Origin: Chaunax sp. Z400
Taxonomy: Eukaryota; Chordata; Actinopteri; Lophiiformes; Chaunacidae
Reading direction: 5' to 3'
NCBI GenBank assembly: GCA_037577475.1
Contig: CM075194.1
Span: 24,466,492-24,530,491, forward strand
Length of the DNA: 64,000 nucleotides
Each line of letters starts with the position of its first letter. Within the stretch, counting starts at the first letter, position 1. The position numbers were made by a program, and so were the translations under genes. The notes under the pieces are model-generated. The model had not been told where the DNA came from and searched no databases. It saw only the letters and a list, made by a program, of their open reading frames with translations. Below, piece after piece: positions 34,438-46,591 of the stretch.

Positions 34438-36000
34438 TACTGGCCAACAGTGGAAACACTTTTTTTTTAATGTCATGCCATCCTGTTCATATTAAATATC
34501 AAAGGCAAATTATGGTTCACACATCTTTATTCACCCTTTAGCCATACAGAAAAACCAGTTTTATGCAGATTAGTGTTTTTTGCCTTAATGTTTACAAGTC
34601 AGAAAGTGTGGATGGTGAGACAGAGAACAAAAACAGACAGAACTGTGACCACCTCCAGCATTTATCACTACTTTACACCTCCTGAATGGATAAGATGTTA
34701 ATCTGGACTTGTAGGATGACATGCCATTTGTCGCGGGGTTCTCTTTCAAAACTCCTCCAAAGAGGCAAAAACGATGGCCTAGTCAAAAGAATACCTTTGG
34801 TGCAGTTTATTTACCAGGTGCGATTGTGCACAAAAATTATTTACAAGTGCAAAAATGTGCAGACAAATTGACACATCAATTACAAAAAGTATTTATGAAA
34901 AGAAAAGACTGAGTTCCTCAGTAACTCAATATGTTCACAAAATAATCCATCAATTTCCAATTCTCAATTTGCTGTTACCTGCTCTGTATCCAACCACACA
35001 CTCCCCTCCGGGCCTGAGACAGCCTCCTTTATATGTGGCTAGCCTCACCCAGGAGTCTAAAGTATGATAAAAATTACACTTGTACCTTATTCCCCCCCCC
35101 CAAAAAAAGAAACACTTCATTCCAAGTAAATTTACATCTTGCAAATTTAACAAATTAGTCCCCACTTCTGTCGTTTATGAACATCACCAACACAGGTGAT
35201 TAAGTAACAGAAATAATTATAACAAAGAAAAAGATTCATTCGTGGCGTCACGTAACGTGACGTCATGCCGGGATATCCGGTTTTAAGGGGGCCAAACATT
35301 TCGGCACGGTTTGGCCTCCAAGTCCACGATGCCATGGTGAGTATGCAATATGTACGATGTGTAAATGTATATGCGTGTATGTATGTATGCTTCTCTTAAA
35401 CTGGACAAACGAGTGTGCACCCTCAGCTGCGCAACAGAGGGAGAGAGGGAATAACTGATTTGGTCCGTTCTTTGACACGGAGGGAACCGGGGAAATGTTT
35501 GCTGTGTGGCTGTGCACTGCCCGCAATTAGTGTCGGATCCGCTCCTTCACACCATTCTTCCAGCAGCGCTGTGACAAGTTGTTCATGTGTTGCTGGGGCA
35601 GGATCGCTCCGTCTCACCCGGTGACCCTGAACGTCGCACAGATGCTCTATTGGGTTGAGATCTGGTGAATATGCTGGCCAAGGAAGGACAGAGACTTTGT
35701 TCTGGTCCAGTATGGAACTCCTGACAGACATGAGCCACATGTGGTCTGGCATTTTCATGCATGAAGTTGATGCCTGATTGCTGTATCCTGGGAATGACGT
35801 GTGGACCTAGGACCGTATTTTTGTAACTGATGGCTGTCCGTGTACCGTGGATCTGGACAATTTCCGACCGTCATTCATTAGCAGTGGCCCCCTACATCAC
35901 GACACCACGACCAAAGGGTTCACTTCCTAGAGCTATACAACAGGATGGCGGTCCCCCAAGCGATGGTACAAATGGCAACCACCTTCAGCTGTGTACAAGT
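34438..36000 (-). mobile_element. Tc1-B, inverted, 3'-half only (unit 2)
   Basis: Same partial element as in unit 1. Its internal foreign block is about 86 bp longer, because a unique stretch (34975-35090) replaces the poly-C run. From about 35109 onward the copy is almost base-identical to unit 1. Confidence 0.78.
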
Positions 36001-37138
36001 TTTTTTGTCGGGAGTCAGTGACTTACATGGTTTTACTTGGGCTCATTTGAAAGGGCTGATTGTCTAATTTAAGAAGAAAAAAACTGCTTGTCGCTGCCTC
36101 AAACCATCGCGGAGCTATCACGTTCTCCAAACACCGTGGTTTTTAGGAGCGCACACGCCCTCGCCTGTCTCATAGGATTAATTGAAAGTCCTGGTAATAA
36201 AGTTTTGTTACTCACATTAGCTACTCCTCTGTTGATACTCTTTTGGTCCTACACTGCATTTCTGTTAGTGTAGTTCCCACCAAGCTAAGGCAGGATGACA
36301 TTGGAAATAAGTATGTTATACTTTATGTGTTATCATCGGTATTCATTTATGTTTGTATGTACTATATATATATATATATATTTTTACCAAAGAAATTTCA
36401 TTAATCAAAGACACAAGTTGCTTTCTTGCTACTGGTTTATTGGAGAACTTCTCTCGAATCCACCCTGAAAACTAAAGGCAGTATAACTGAAAAGATACAA
36501 ATCATGTTGACATAGCATAAACAAACCATAGCAGCCCAAAAGTAAAACACATATTAACAAACATACTGTTTACCTCATTGGCTGCATGCTTCAAAAGGAA
36601 ACAGTCTTCAGGTTTCCTTGTAATCTTTCACGTCTTATTAAAGTTCGCTGTGACAAACTTTTCACCGGAGCAAAAAGGTTTAATGCTGATTGCTTACTGT
36701 GCCGGTGTGTGAGCTTTTATAAGTTTTGTAGGCCAGTTTATCCATTACTTTAGTGTATTTCTTGAATACAGATCTCTGCAAAACATCCTGTGCCTGGATT
36801 TCATTTTTAAGGATATTTGCTCCCAATCATGCGTGTTTTTGTTCACAGCTGCCAGCCATGGATTTCTGAGGTCTGGGGAACAATTTCTCTGTGGAAAGAA
36901 AAAAAACACCAACAGACTTTTCCCCTTGTTTAAGGTTGCGTGAATAACAATACACAGCTTCACAACTCTTAGGCATAGCTGTGTCAGTTTTACGGCTGTT
37001 GGCAAAAAGCTCATAGGTGCATTACCGTTAGGAATGGCTGTCTGCTGGGGCCTAGTTTTCACTTACACATCTTTAGAAACTAGAGAAGTAGGTCAAAGTA
37101 CCCATATAGAGATTTACTTTTGTTCTCTGTCCCTCCAG
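36001..37138. other. 3' part of zinc-finger intron 1 (unit 2)
   Basis: No gene. One substitution against unit 1 was noticed (CAGATCTCT versus CAGATCTCC near 36775). Confidence 0.55.
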
Positions 37139-38274
37139 ACCGCCCACAGCGACATATCTGTAAGGAGGAGGATGGGGAGGTTCCTGTAGACCAGCAGCAC
37201 TGTAACCAGGAGATGAACTCCAGTATGGACCAAGAGGACCCAGAGCCTCCACAGGTGAAAGAGGAACAGGAGGAACTCTGCACCAGTCAGGAGGGAGAGC
37301 AGCTTGTACTGAAGCAGGAGACTGATACCTTCATGTTGACTCCTACTGATGAGGAAAATGACCACAGTGAAGATCAGACTCTGTACATGAAACCTGATGA
37401 AAGTGCAGCACAGGAAGAGTCTGTAGTCAACATGCCAGTTATAATCTCTGTGGTAGGAGCAGCAAACAGTGACCTGCTGCTGCTCCCTAACTGCTCTAAT
37501 GTATCTGTAAGCCATGATAAGAGAAGTGAAACATGTGGAGAAGATGTTGAATTTGAGCCCAAATTTCAATCCCACTGTAAAAAGAACAGAAGTAAGAGGT
37601 CATATGATTGCACAACATGTGGCAGAGACTTCACCACAAAAGGAAACTTGAAATCCCACATTACAATCCACACAGGTGAGAAGCCTCATAGTTGTAAAAC
37701 ATGTGGGAAACATTTCAGAGAGCAAAGTACATTGACAACCCACATGAGAATCCACACAGGTGAGAAGCCTCATAGTTGTAAAGCATGCGGGAAACATTTC
37801 AGAGAGCAAAGTACATTGACAGCCCACATGAGAATCCACACAGGTGAGAAGCCTCATAGTTGTAAAACATGTGGGAAACATTTCAGAGAGCAAAGTACAT
37901 TGACAGCCCACATGAGAATCCACACAGGTGAGAAGCCTCATAGTTGTAAAACATGTAGGAAACATTTCAGAGAGCAAAGTACATTGACAGCCCACATGAG
38001 AATCCACACAGGTGAGAAGCCTTATAGTTGTAAAACATGTGGGAAACATTTCAGATACACCAGTGATTTGACAAAGCACATGAGAATCCACACAGGTGAG
38101 AAGCCTTATAGTTGTAAAACATGTGGGAAACATTGCAGATACACCAGTGATTTGACAAAGCACATGAGAATCCACACAGGTGAGAAGCCTTATAGTTGTG
38201 AAATATGTGGGAAACATTTCAGATTTAGTAGTACATTGACAGCCCACACAAAATTCCACACGTGTGAAGCCTAA
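37139..38274 (+). CDS. C2H2 zinc-finger gene, exon 2 (unit 2), eight fingers
   Basis: Translates to the same sequence as unit 1, including finger order REQSTL x4, YTSDL x2, FSSTL, the Cys-for-Phe change in finger 7, and the same frameshift after finger 8. Shared lesions show that the frameshift predates the duplication of this block. With exon 1 at 29344 it would give 423 residues that differ from unit 1 only in exon 1. Confidence 0.8.
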
Positions 38275-38392
38275 TGGTGGTAAAAGATGCGGGAAACATT
38301 TCAGCCGGAATTGTAAATTGAGAGCCCATTTGAGAATCCACACAAATGTGGAGGGAGAATTGATCTTAGACCAAAACCTGAAATCAATCTAA
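38275..38392 (+). pseudogene. Frameshifted ninth finger (unit 2)
   Basis: Same out-of-frame finger and NVEGE tail as in unit 1. Confidence 0.75.
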
Positions 38393-38579
38393 ATAACATA
38401 AAAACCAACTGCACACTCTTTTTGCGGTTCAGTTGTTCTAAAGTTCTCTAAGTTTCAGTTGTGTTAAGAGTTTTTCCATTTTTCAAGCCTCTTGATTTTT
38501 CAGTGGGTTCGTTCGTTTGAAGTCTTTTATGAAATTTTGAATTTTACTCCATGAATGGCTGTTTGTCTTTCTATGTGGT

Positions 38580-38705
38580 CCTGTGATGAACTGGCAACTT
38601 GTCCAGGGCGTACCCCGCCTCTCGCCCAAAGTCAGCTGGGATAGGCTCCAGCCCCCCACAACCCTATAAAGGATAAGTGTTTACAGAAAATGAATGAATG
38701 AATTT
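38580..38705 (+). mobile_element. Fish retroelement 3' tail (unit 2)
   Basis: Same copy as at 21790, carried along in the duplication. Confidence 0.7.
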
Positions 38706-39388
38706 GACTCCAGAGTTCTTAATTTTGTACATTTTTTTTCTTTTTCCACGTCATTTAAAGTTTTATCAAGTTCCAGAGCCTTGACGAATATCATTTCACA
38801 GTCTTGTGATTAGCATTTTTAACGAATTTAGTCAAAGAGTGCACTATCCTGATTCAGTTCTGAAGACCAACATCCAAGTTAGAATGTAGTAACAGGATCC
38901 CCTGCTGATAACATTATCTGAGGACAACGCTGCAAAAGTAGGCAAAGAACCACCTGATGTGGCTATGATAAGAGCTGATGTCAGATAGTCCTCTGAATTT
39001 AATCCAATTAGAATAATTAGATTATGACCCCAGCGCTCGTTTAGCTTACCTCATTCACGTACTACTTTCACTATTGCTAAACTCATATTGGTCAATTCAA
39101 AATTCATCTCATTTAACCATATTAGTATGAATGTGTTTTATTCACCAACATATCACTTAATCTTTGTTGATTTTAATCAGTAATAAATTCCATTTATTGC
39201 CACGTTGTTGCCCGATATATTTCTTTCTGCAGAGGTAGAGATCAAGGTGTTGAGGATTTGTTACTTATCACCAGATAATTGGGTTGATCAAAGAGTTTAT
39301 TCCATTTTAATTATTTCCTTCATTTGAAGGTGGTGCCCCAAATTCAGCGAGTGCAAACTTCATATCTAAGTGGTTATTCACGCTACAG
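38706..39388. other. No gene recognised (unit 2)
   Basis: A/T-rich spacer equivalent to 21916-22598. Confidence 0.5.
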
Positions 39389-39619
39389 ATGAGAAGCCTT
39401 GTAGTTGTAAAATGTATGAAAGATTTTAAACGGCCTAGTCAATTGACAGTCCACATGAGAATCCATACGGATGACAAGCCTTATAGTTGTAGAACATATG
39501 GGAAACATTTCAGACAGGCTGGTCATTTGACAGTCCACATGAAATGTGCCCACACTGCAGAGAAGCCACTAGCCTTTGAGAGAAATGTGGAAAAAGACAT
39601 TGTTCTGCATATGAATTGA
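39389..39619 (+). pseudogene. Decayed C2H2 finger fragment (unit 2)
   Basis: Same translation as 22599-22829, with the CRTYGKHF lesion. Confidence 0.65.
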
Positions 39620-39722
39620 CAAAAGACAGATGATCACATGCAGGCGAGTAGCATTTTATTTGCAAACTAGAAAGCACTCGGAGAGCGCAGACCTCCGCCA
39701 ATGGTTGCGTCACTGAGAACTA

Positions 39723-40893
39723 TACTGACCAACAGTGGAAACACATAATTTTAAGAACCCTGTAATTTCTATTCACTAGCCCTAATCTACTGAAACAAAC
39801 AATCATGTGATACACTGAATAGACTTTTTTAAGTACCCACAACCAAAACATGTTAAATCATGAATAACCATCATTTAGTCACAACATAGAAATAACAGTC
39901 ATTGATGCATTTCAGTGTAAATGATGGTGTTGGTGAGGTTTATTTCTGCATGATTGAAAAGACTTGGCCAAGGCAATAATTTACTGGGTCTAATTAATGT
40001 CCTATTGAAACAACTGACGATGTCACGACCTCCGAAAAAACTTTCATGAATGGGCAGTTTGGGATGTTATGGTCGGAACTCGGCAGATCCGTGCAGCACA
40101 GATGTTCCAGATGTTATTGCTGATTGCAAAGTGAACGGATATCACAAATTTTTGTGACAAATCCGGATTTAACTTGTAACACAGCTGGTGGTCGTTGGCA
40201 TTTGTATCGTGGCTGCAGGGACCGCTATCCCATCGTATAGATCTGGGAAGTGGATCGTTTGGTGGTGGTGGGAGGCCACTGCTAATGGATGACTGTCAGA
40301 ACTTCTCCACATTCACAGTACACTGCAAGCCATCCGTTACCGAAATACGGTCCTAGGTCCCCACGTCATTCCCAGGATACAGCAATCGGGCATCACCTTC
40401 ATGCATGACAATGCCAGACCACATGTCTGTCAGGAGTAGCCTACCTGGACCAGAACAATGTCGCTGTCCTTCCTTGACCAGCATTTTCACAGATCTCAAC
40501 CCAGTAAGCGCATCTATGGGACGTTCAGGATCACTGGGTGAGAGAGAGAGATCCTGCTCCAGCAACACATGAACAACTTGTCACAGCACTGCTGGAAGAA
40601 TGACATGTCAACCTACAAGTCCAGATTGACATCTAATCCTTTCAGGAGCTGTAAAGTAGTGATAAATGGTGGAGGTAGACAGACTCAGTAGTGACTTTTA
40701 TGTTCTCTGTCTCACCATCCACACTTTCTGACTTGTAAACATTAAGGCAAAAAACACTAATCTGCAGAAAAATGATTTTTTTCTGTATGGCTAAGGGATG
40801 AATATGATATGTGAACCATAATTTGCCTTTGATATTTAATATGAACAGGATGGCATGACATCAAAAAATATGCGTTTCTACTGTTGGTCAGTA
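39723..40893 (+). mobile_element. Tc1-A, complete ends (unit 2/3 junction)
   Basis: 1,171 bp, the exact equivalent of 22933-24103 at the 16,790-bp offset, with both TA sites and both terminal repeats. Confidence 0.85.
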
Positions 40894-41071
40894 TATATAC
40901 AACAGTTTCATAAAGTTTGAACCACAAATAATAACTTTTATTAACGTTATAGACGGAGTGCGGCAAAGCAGTGCTTACTGCAAGGAAAATATGGCTTTGA
41001 CCAGAACCCACATGCACGTGTAACAGATTTAATGACCACAACTTCTTCAACAGTTTGTAAGTAAATACAGT

Positions 41072-41257
41072 GCAGCTGGATCCAGGTCAATAAGAGCCAC
41101 GACCAGAGGGGACTGTTACATGAAATTTAGGTCTACAACATTTGGTCAAAACTGCTTTTCAGTCAAGACTGCTGGGATGTGGAATTCTTTACCACTGAGT
41201 ATCAGAGAGTGTAGTACTTTTAAACATTTAAGGATAATTTTAAAAATGATTGAAGGA
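41072..41257 (+). pseudogene. LINE 3' ORF fragment (unit 3)
   Basis: Same as the unit 2 copy. Confidence 0.5.
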
Positions 41258-42077
41258 TACTCAGGCATGTGGTCACTGACTACTGTAACATTACCATTTT
41301 TTCAGCTACAATACACGTTGTACTGTGAGAGAGGGACTGGACACACATCCACCCCACAGCCACCCTGGTTCTACTGTGGGCATGAACCGGGCGAACAGGA
41401 ACCATAAACATGAACTAAAGCAGTATTTTACTTTTTTTTAAAACACAAATTATATCTAAATTGTGTACACAGCTCTTTATGAGGAAATGCCTGCCCCAAA
41501 TGATCAGTCTCCAGTGGTTCCTGTGAAAATGTCAATACACTTACCAAGCTGTTTGTCATTGTTCCTTTAAAGAGGCAGCACACTCTGGATTCACTTACTC
41601 ATTTTTTCCATGCTGTTGCACTGATTTCTCTTTATTTCAAACATGTAAAAAATAAAACAACAAACTAAATAAGCAGATAGACAAAACTAAAAGACAATAA
41701 ATTTCATCCGCTAACACTTATACCGCACAATTTACATGCACAAAAAGTCTTATATTCCTAAGTACTTAACTGAACATGGAAGGTAATAACTTCATGCAGC
41801 TTTATTTAACAAGCCTAGTTTTGTCTATAGGTTGTGACAGTTCAAATAAGACCAGACTATAACAGGACTTTACCTCCCATGCTGGATTACACAGGTCAGG
41901 ATAGAGATCTGCATGTGCATACAGTATCTGAACCATACAAGCCACAGACTGGCCTTCTGGAAGGTTTTTTCCCTCTACCCTCCAACACAGACTTCAGATT
42001 TGTAATCCAAAAATATTCAGGGCAGCGGCAACAGAGACGTCTCCAGTATTTCTTTTACAGTTTTTTTTAATCAGACA
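41258..42077. other. No recognised gene (unit 3)
   Basis: Near-identical to unit 2 up to about 42010, where the two begin to differ (AAAAATATTCAGGGCAGCGG versus AAGAATATTCAGAGCAGCAG). Confidence 0.45.
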
Positions 42078-42395
42078 CTAGAAAAAGAGTGATTCATTTT
42101 TAAGAACCCGTGAATCCTCTTTAGCAGTCATCGCCCAGGTACCACCAATCATCAACATCTCCTTACCTTTAACCCAGAGGGTCTCCTGGTGGTGGAGCAC
42201 TGGCAGGGACGTCTGGAGGTGTGCATTTGGACCACTACAGCGGGGACAGCATTCTTCCTGGCCAAACCACAGGTGCAGATTCAGTGTGTGGGGGAGTGTG
42301 TCATATGCTGACCTGATGATGAAGCTGAGCATTTCCTGTGGGATCTTCCACAGGCCCTCCATGCCGATGTCTCTGCCAATGATGCCCTCCCACAA
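42078..42395 (-). pseudogene. Retroelement-like cysteine-motif fragment (unit 3)
   Basis: Third copy, same reading as units 1 and 2. Confidence 0.35.
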
Positions 42396-42788
42396 TGATC
42401 ATTGCCAGGTTGACTTTTGTGTGGGTTTTCCTTTTGTTGCGTGTGGGACCTTGGTGCATTCTGTTTTTCACACATTAAAGAGTTTATCATACCATTTGAG
42501 GGAGATTTGAATGATTCCCACATTACTTAACAATCTTGTGTTACAATCCATTGTCCTTTAAAAGTTTCAGAACGAAGTAGGAAGAACGAAGAAGTTTTAT
42601 AATCAATGATATTCTCTTCACCTGTCAGTGGTTATAATGTTATGGCTGATCGGTATGTCAGATTCTATGTCTTCAGACATTATAGAATCCCTGCCCTTCT
42701 GTCTGCTTCTCTTTTCTCCTGCTGACTGTACACTCTATAAACCTGAACATGACACATGATGTCTGTTTTTGTGTTTCTGTGTCTTCAG

Positions 42789-42875
42789 GACTGACGTTTC
42801 TCAGTACTGTGTGTATGAGGAGGGTCAGATGGTGAAAACGGTCTCCAGTCTGCAGAGTTACAGCACTCAGCCAAG
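42789..42875 (+). pseudogene. dglucy: dglucy exon a (unit 3)
   Basis: 87 bp with TTCAG and GTATTT splice sites, unchanged from units 1 and 2. Confidence 0.68.
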
Positions 42876-43115
42876 GTATTTTAAAAAATACACAGCAGCC
42901 CACTGGTTTGGCTGGGTCTGAACACAAATGAAGAGTTCTGCATGGGCCAAAACGTCCAGCCATAGACCAACCATAGTCCAACACCAACTCAGCTCACTGT
43001 GAGTTCTCTCTGATGCATGCAAAAACACACACAATAGTAATGTGCAGATCAGCTCTGAGTTGATCTGAATTCACATGTATGCATAAATCATCCACCAGCC
43101 GCCCACCTTAACAAG

Positions 43116-43505
43116 TGTGTAATGGTAAAAATGCACCTTCAATGTATCTCTTAATTTTACAACACAAATTTTATTCACAGACACTCATGACCATATTAGG
43201 ACTGTCTACTTACAGAGGCAATGCCTGAAAACCAAGGAGGCGAAGGAGCAATCTCCTCCACCCGAAGTGATATCAAAACACTCTGCAAAATAACACCTGC
43301 TTCTCGCCCTTTCACGCAGCATTCTCTGTATAAAAGATTGTTTGTGAAGGCTTATCTTCACTCCTCTGCTGAATCAGACTGTGTTTCACTCTGCTTCCAG
43401 ATTGAGTCTTCTATGTGCACAAGAATAAAAATTCTTAGACAACTCGATTTTCTAAAGTCTTTATTTCACCAGTATCTCTTCACGGAGTAGACAATTAGGT
43501 ACAAA
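43116..43505 (+). mobile_element. Candidate solo LTR (unit 3)
   Basis: Same block as 26327-26727, with TATAAAA and AATAAA. Its last bases are removed by a 12-bp deletion between two AATC motifs. Confidence 0.38.
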
Positions 43506-43745
43506 TCGATTTTCTCTTATTTAAAAACCCACACCTGCATGGGGGGTTTCACTGCACCAATACTGGACCCTGTCGGCAAAGTGGACGTTAAAATTATACG
43601 TAGCTTTTCAGGTGGTTTCTTTTTTGTGTGTTGTGTTAATGATTTCCTTTAATTAGAGATGCTGCTTTGAGTATTTTAATGTTTCCATGTGCATAGTAAT
43701 GTCACTGCAGCAAATATAAACTTCTCCTTTTTATTGTGCTGCCAG

Positions 43746-43851
43746 GATTACATCAGAGCTGCAGGCTGTGCATCATGGCTCGTTGTCAGACATGGTGTGT
43801 TTCTATCTGGGCTGCAGTTTTGGCTTTGAGGGAATTCAGAATTACATTTAA
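43746..43851 (+). pseudogene. dglucy: dglucy exon b (unit 3)
   Basis: Retains DMVCFYLGCSFGFE and the premature stop. The upstream codon GTT is GCT here. Confidence 0.68.
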
Positions 43852-44301
43852 TTCACCAGAATTGGTGCATTAAATGTCAGAAAATGGGGGTCAATGCCAG
43901 TCACAATCTCCTAAAGCCCAAGGTGACAGCTTCAGATGTCTTGTTGTGTTTGACCAACAGTATTCAGGCTCCAGTGATATAAAACAGAGAATATTCCATA
44001 TACTAGCTTTAGATGAGCTGAACACAATGAATTTTAATTTTAATTTCACCTGAAAAATGGTTTCATTGAATAATCAGTTAAAAATAGTTTCTGCTTATTG
44101 CTGTTCAATTTTTGTATTTGATCGACTCCTTGTTTTACCTGTTTGACATAAAAACAGATTAAAAATGGATCAAATATAATAGATGTATAATAGTCTGTTT
44201 GAGAGTTTAGAGTGAAGCATCTTAATGAGACCATGTGATCATTTGGACGGTACACTGTTAATGTGTCTGCTAACAATAATCATATTGTGTTTGTGTGTCA
44301 G

Positions 44302-44452
44302 ACTGCAGCTCCCTGTGTTCCTGCTGGAGTGTTTCACTGCCCTCTAGTGGTCACTATGCGTCCTATTCCAGCTGGCATGTTGGATGCAGCAGTGGAAATC
44401 ACTCACCTCAACCCGACTGCACATGGAGCTCCTGTTCACATAGGAGAGCCAG
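44302..44452 (+). pseudogene. dglucy: dglucy exon c (unit 3)
   Basis: Full 151-bp exon with AHGAPVHIGEP intact, as in unit 1. Confidence 0.82.
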
Positions 44453-44454
44453 GT

Positions 44455-44486
<32 letters not shown>

Positions 44487-44493
44487 ACATACA

Positions 44494-44525
<32 letters not shown>

Positions 44526-44530
44526 TACAC

Positions 44531-44567
<37 letters not shown>

Positions 44568-44572
44568 TACAC

Positions 44573-44634
<62 letters not shown>

Positions 44635-44687
44635 ATACACACACACACATACACACACACACATACACACACACACACACACACACC
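44453..44687 (+). repeat. (CA)n with TA interruptions (unit 3)
   Basis: About 235 bp of CA with CATA variants, running directly into dglucy coding sequence. The CT tract and splice acceptor seen in units 1 and 2 are deleted. Confidence 0.95.
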
Positions 44688-44732
44688 AGACTACTGGAGG
44701 TCACACTGGGCTCCGTCACTCTGACTCCATGA
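44688..44732 (+). pseudogene. dglucy: dglucy last exon, 5'-truncated (unit 3)
   Basis: Only the final 15 codons and the TGA stop remain, fused to the CA repeat. This is the mirror image of the lesion in unit 2. Confidence 0.78.
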
Positions 44733-46281
44733 TGAGCAGTATATTTAAAAGAGGAATTAATCTCTGGTAATGTAACACATAGAGCCATTCATTGTAGCCA
44801 GAGCGAGAAATTCATTAATAAAAACAGCTATAAAGGTCATTTCCTCATATCTTCTTCAATGTTAAGGGAAAATAGAAACATCTTCTTTATTTTTGGGTCA
44901 ATAATTTCTATTAATTGTAACCTAGAAAGTATTTTAATAAAGACACAGCAGGTCACCTGAACATGTGATATTCATCCATAGTTAAACATACATAGTAACA
45001 TATAGAAGTTTCCAATCATGAATTCATAATGATTTTGTTTTTTTCAAGGAATTCAGTCTGTAAATCATCACCTGCTTATAAAATCAAAACAAGTCAATTC
45101 AAATTACTTTCCCACAATCTGTTGTCTGTTTTCTATAATTATCTCCAAATAAAAGAATCTCTGACTGTATGAAAGTTTCTCAATAACCTTTAGATTCTCT
45201 GGGTGTCTGATATTTATTGAATACTTTTCACCACATGAGTCAACACATCCAACTTTATACAAGACAGCTTCATTTAAAGAACACATTTCTAACACAGACA
45301 ATTCAAAGTGCTTATTTTCACTTTATATCACTTCTACAATCACTTTCTCTTATTGGCATTAATGAAAATATGTTCCATTAAAATGGAATAAATGTACCAT
45401 TTGTTAAATAACATATTACACATTTAAGCAAATCACCGTGTCCTTATTTAAAATACTAGACCTATGTGAAACTACGAGGAACATTATTAACCTTCCAAAA
45501 CAGATTATGAATCAAACAATGATTAAAATTTCAGTTTCTCATGAAGAAGACATGACCTTGAATTCAGCGATGAATGGATTTGCCCAAGAGGTTGGAAGTG
45601 ACAGGAAAATAGTAATAAGGGAGTGCAATGAAAGCTAGTGACACAGTACAGAAACCACCAGTTATATTGATACCATAAGCTGTTAAGATCTGCATGCAGT
45701 GTTGCTGCATCAGGACACTCATAGGAGGCATGAGAGCAGGGTGGGTTCACATGAGACCATAAGATATTCTGGGTGACAGGGTACTGAGGACCATGAGCGC
45801 TGTTTGCTATTCCTAAGTATGAATGCTGATGGCAAAAGCAATATACCTGTAGCAATTAGCAGAATGGGATGACAATACTTTACCAGAAAATACTTTACCA
45901 GATACAACATTGACAATGAAGTGATTAGAGGAAACAGTAAAGATTATGCAATGACCAATACAATAAAATGTGCCAATTACTAGTGAAAGAATATACCTTA
46001 TCAGCAAATTACACCTCAAGTAGCTGCTACACTCAAATGTTTCATGTTATGACATTAGTATTTAGTATTTTATGTTTATGTTGCAATGACAGTACTGCAT
46101 AACAATTATTTTAACATTTTTAACGTTTCTTACATTGAATTTATTTTTGTATTGGTACTCCTATTCTTTAATTTAACTGTAAATTGAATGGATCGTGTTT
46201 CCAATATTATTAAATTTCCAGGTGGAATAAAGGGAGGACGATTGTCCCTTTATAATGATTTTAAACACGAGTTTTGAATAA
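44733..46281. other. No recognised gene (unit 3)
   Basis: Equivalent of 11084-12490 in unit 1, with a short internal duplication of TACTTTACCAGA near 45875-45903. No domain seen. Confidence 0.45.
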
Positions 46282-46455
46282 GTACCATCAGCTACAGCGG
46301 AACAAAAAAGTTAGATCACTTCCTTGTCGGAACTTTAACTGCGGGACATTGAGCGGAAGTCAACAACACAAGTACCGTCAGCTTCATGTGTGCGGTGAAC
46401 TAAGTGGAAGTTGATATTATATTTGTTTCGCAGCCACTTATTTCAGCAAACAAAA
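46282..46455 (+). promoter_or_regulatory. Candidate promoter of the zinc-finger gene (unit 3)
   Basis: All three ETS-type cores (ACTTCC and two GGAAGT) are present, as in unit 1. Confidence 0.4.
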
Positions 46456-46591
46456 ATGTCTGCAGATAAATATTGGAGCGAGTTTCTGAAAAAGCGACTA
46501 AAGGCTGCTAATGAAGAAATATTTGGACCCTTTAAAAAAAACGGACTGCCGGATATCGTCTGGGAACCTGAATTAAAGTTACACCGGATAG
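46456..46591 (+). CDS. Zinc-finger gene exon 1 (unit 3)
   Basis: 136-bp leader exon with the same start and ATAG|GTAAAT donor. It differs from units 1 and 2 by Asn to Lys (KKRLKAAN), Gln to Pro (NGLPDIVW) and Lys to Glu (WEPELKLHRI). It pairs with exon 2 at 53609 across a 7.0-kb intron. Confidence 0.78.

Larger units (their letters stand above)
23909..40698. repeat. Tandem duplicon, unit 2 (16,790 bp)
   Basis: Shortest unit and the best guide to unit length. Its 3' half matches unit 1 almost base for base at an offset of 16,790, and its first 1.3 kb matches unit 3 at the same offset. Its middle (about 27250-35090) carries scattered substitutions and indels against unit 1. It has a 9-bp in-frame deletion in dglucy exon c and a deletion that removes the end of the last dglucy exon. 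Confidence 0.93.
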
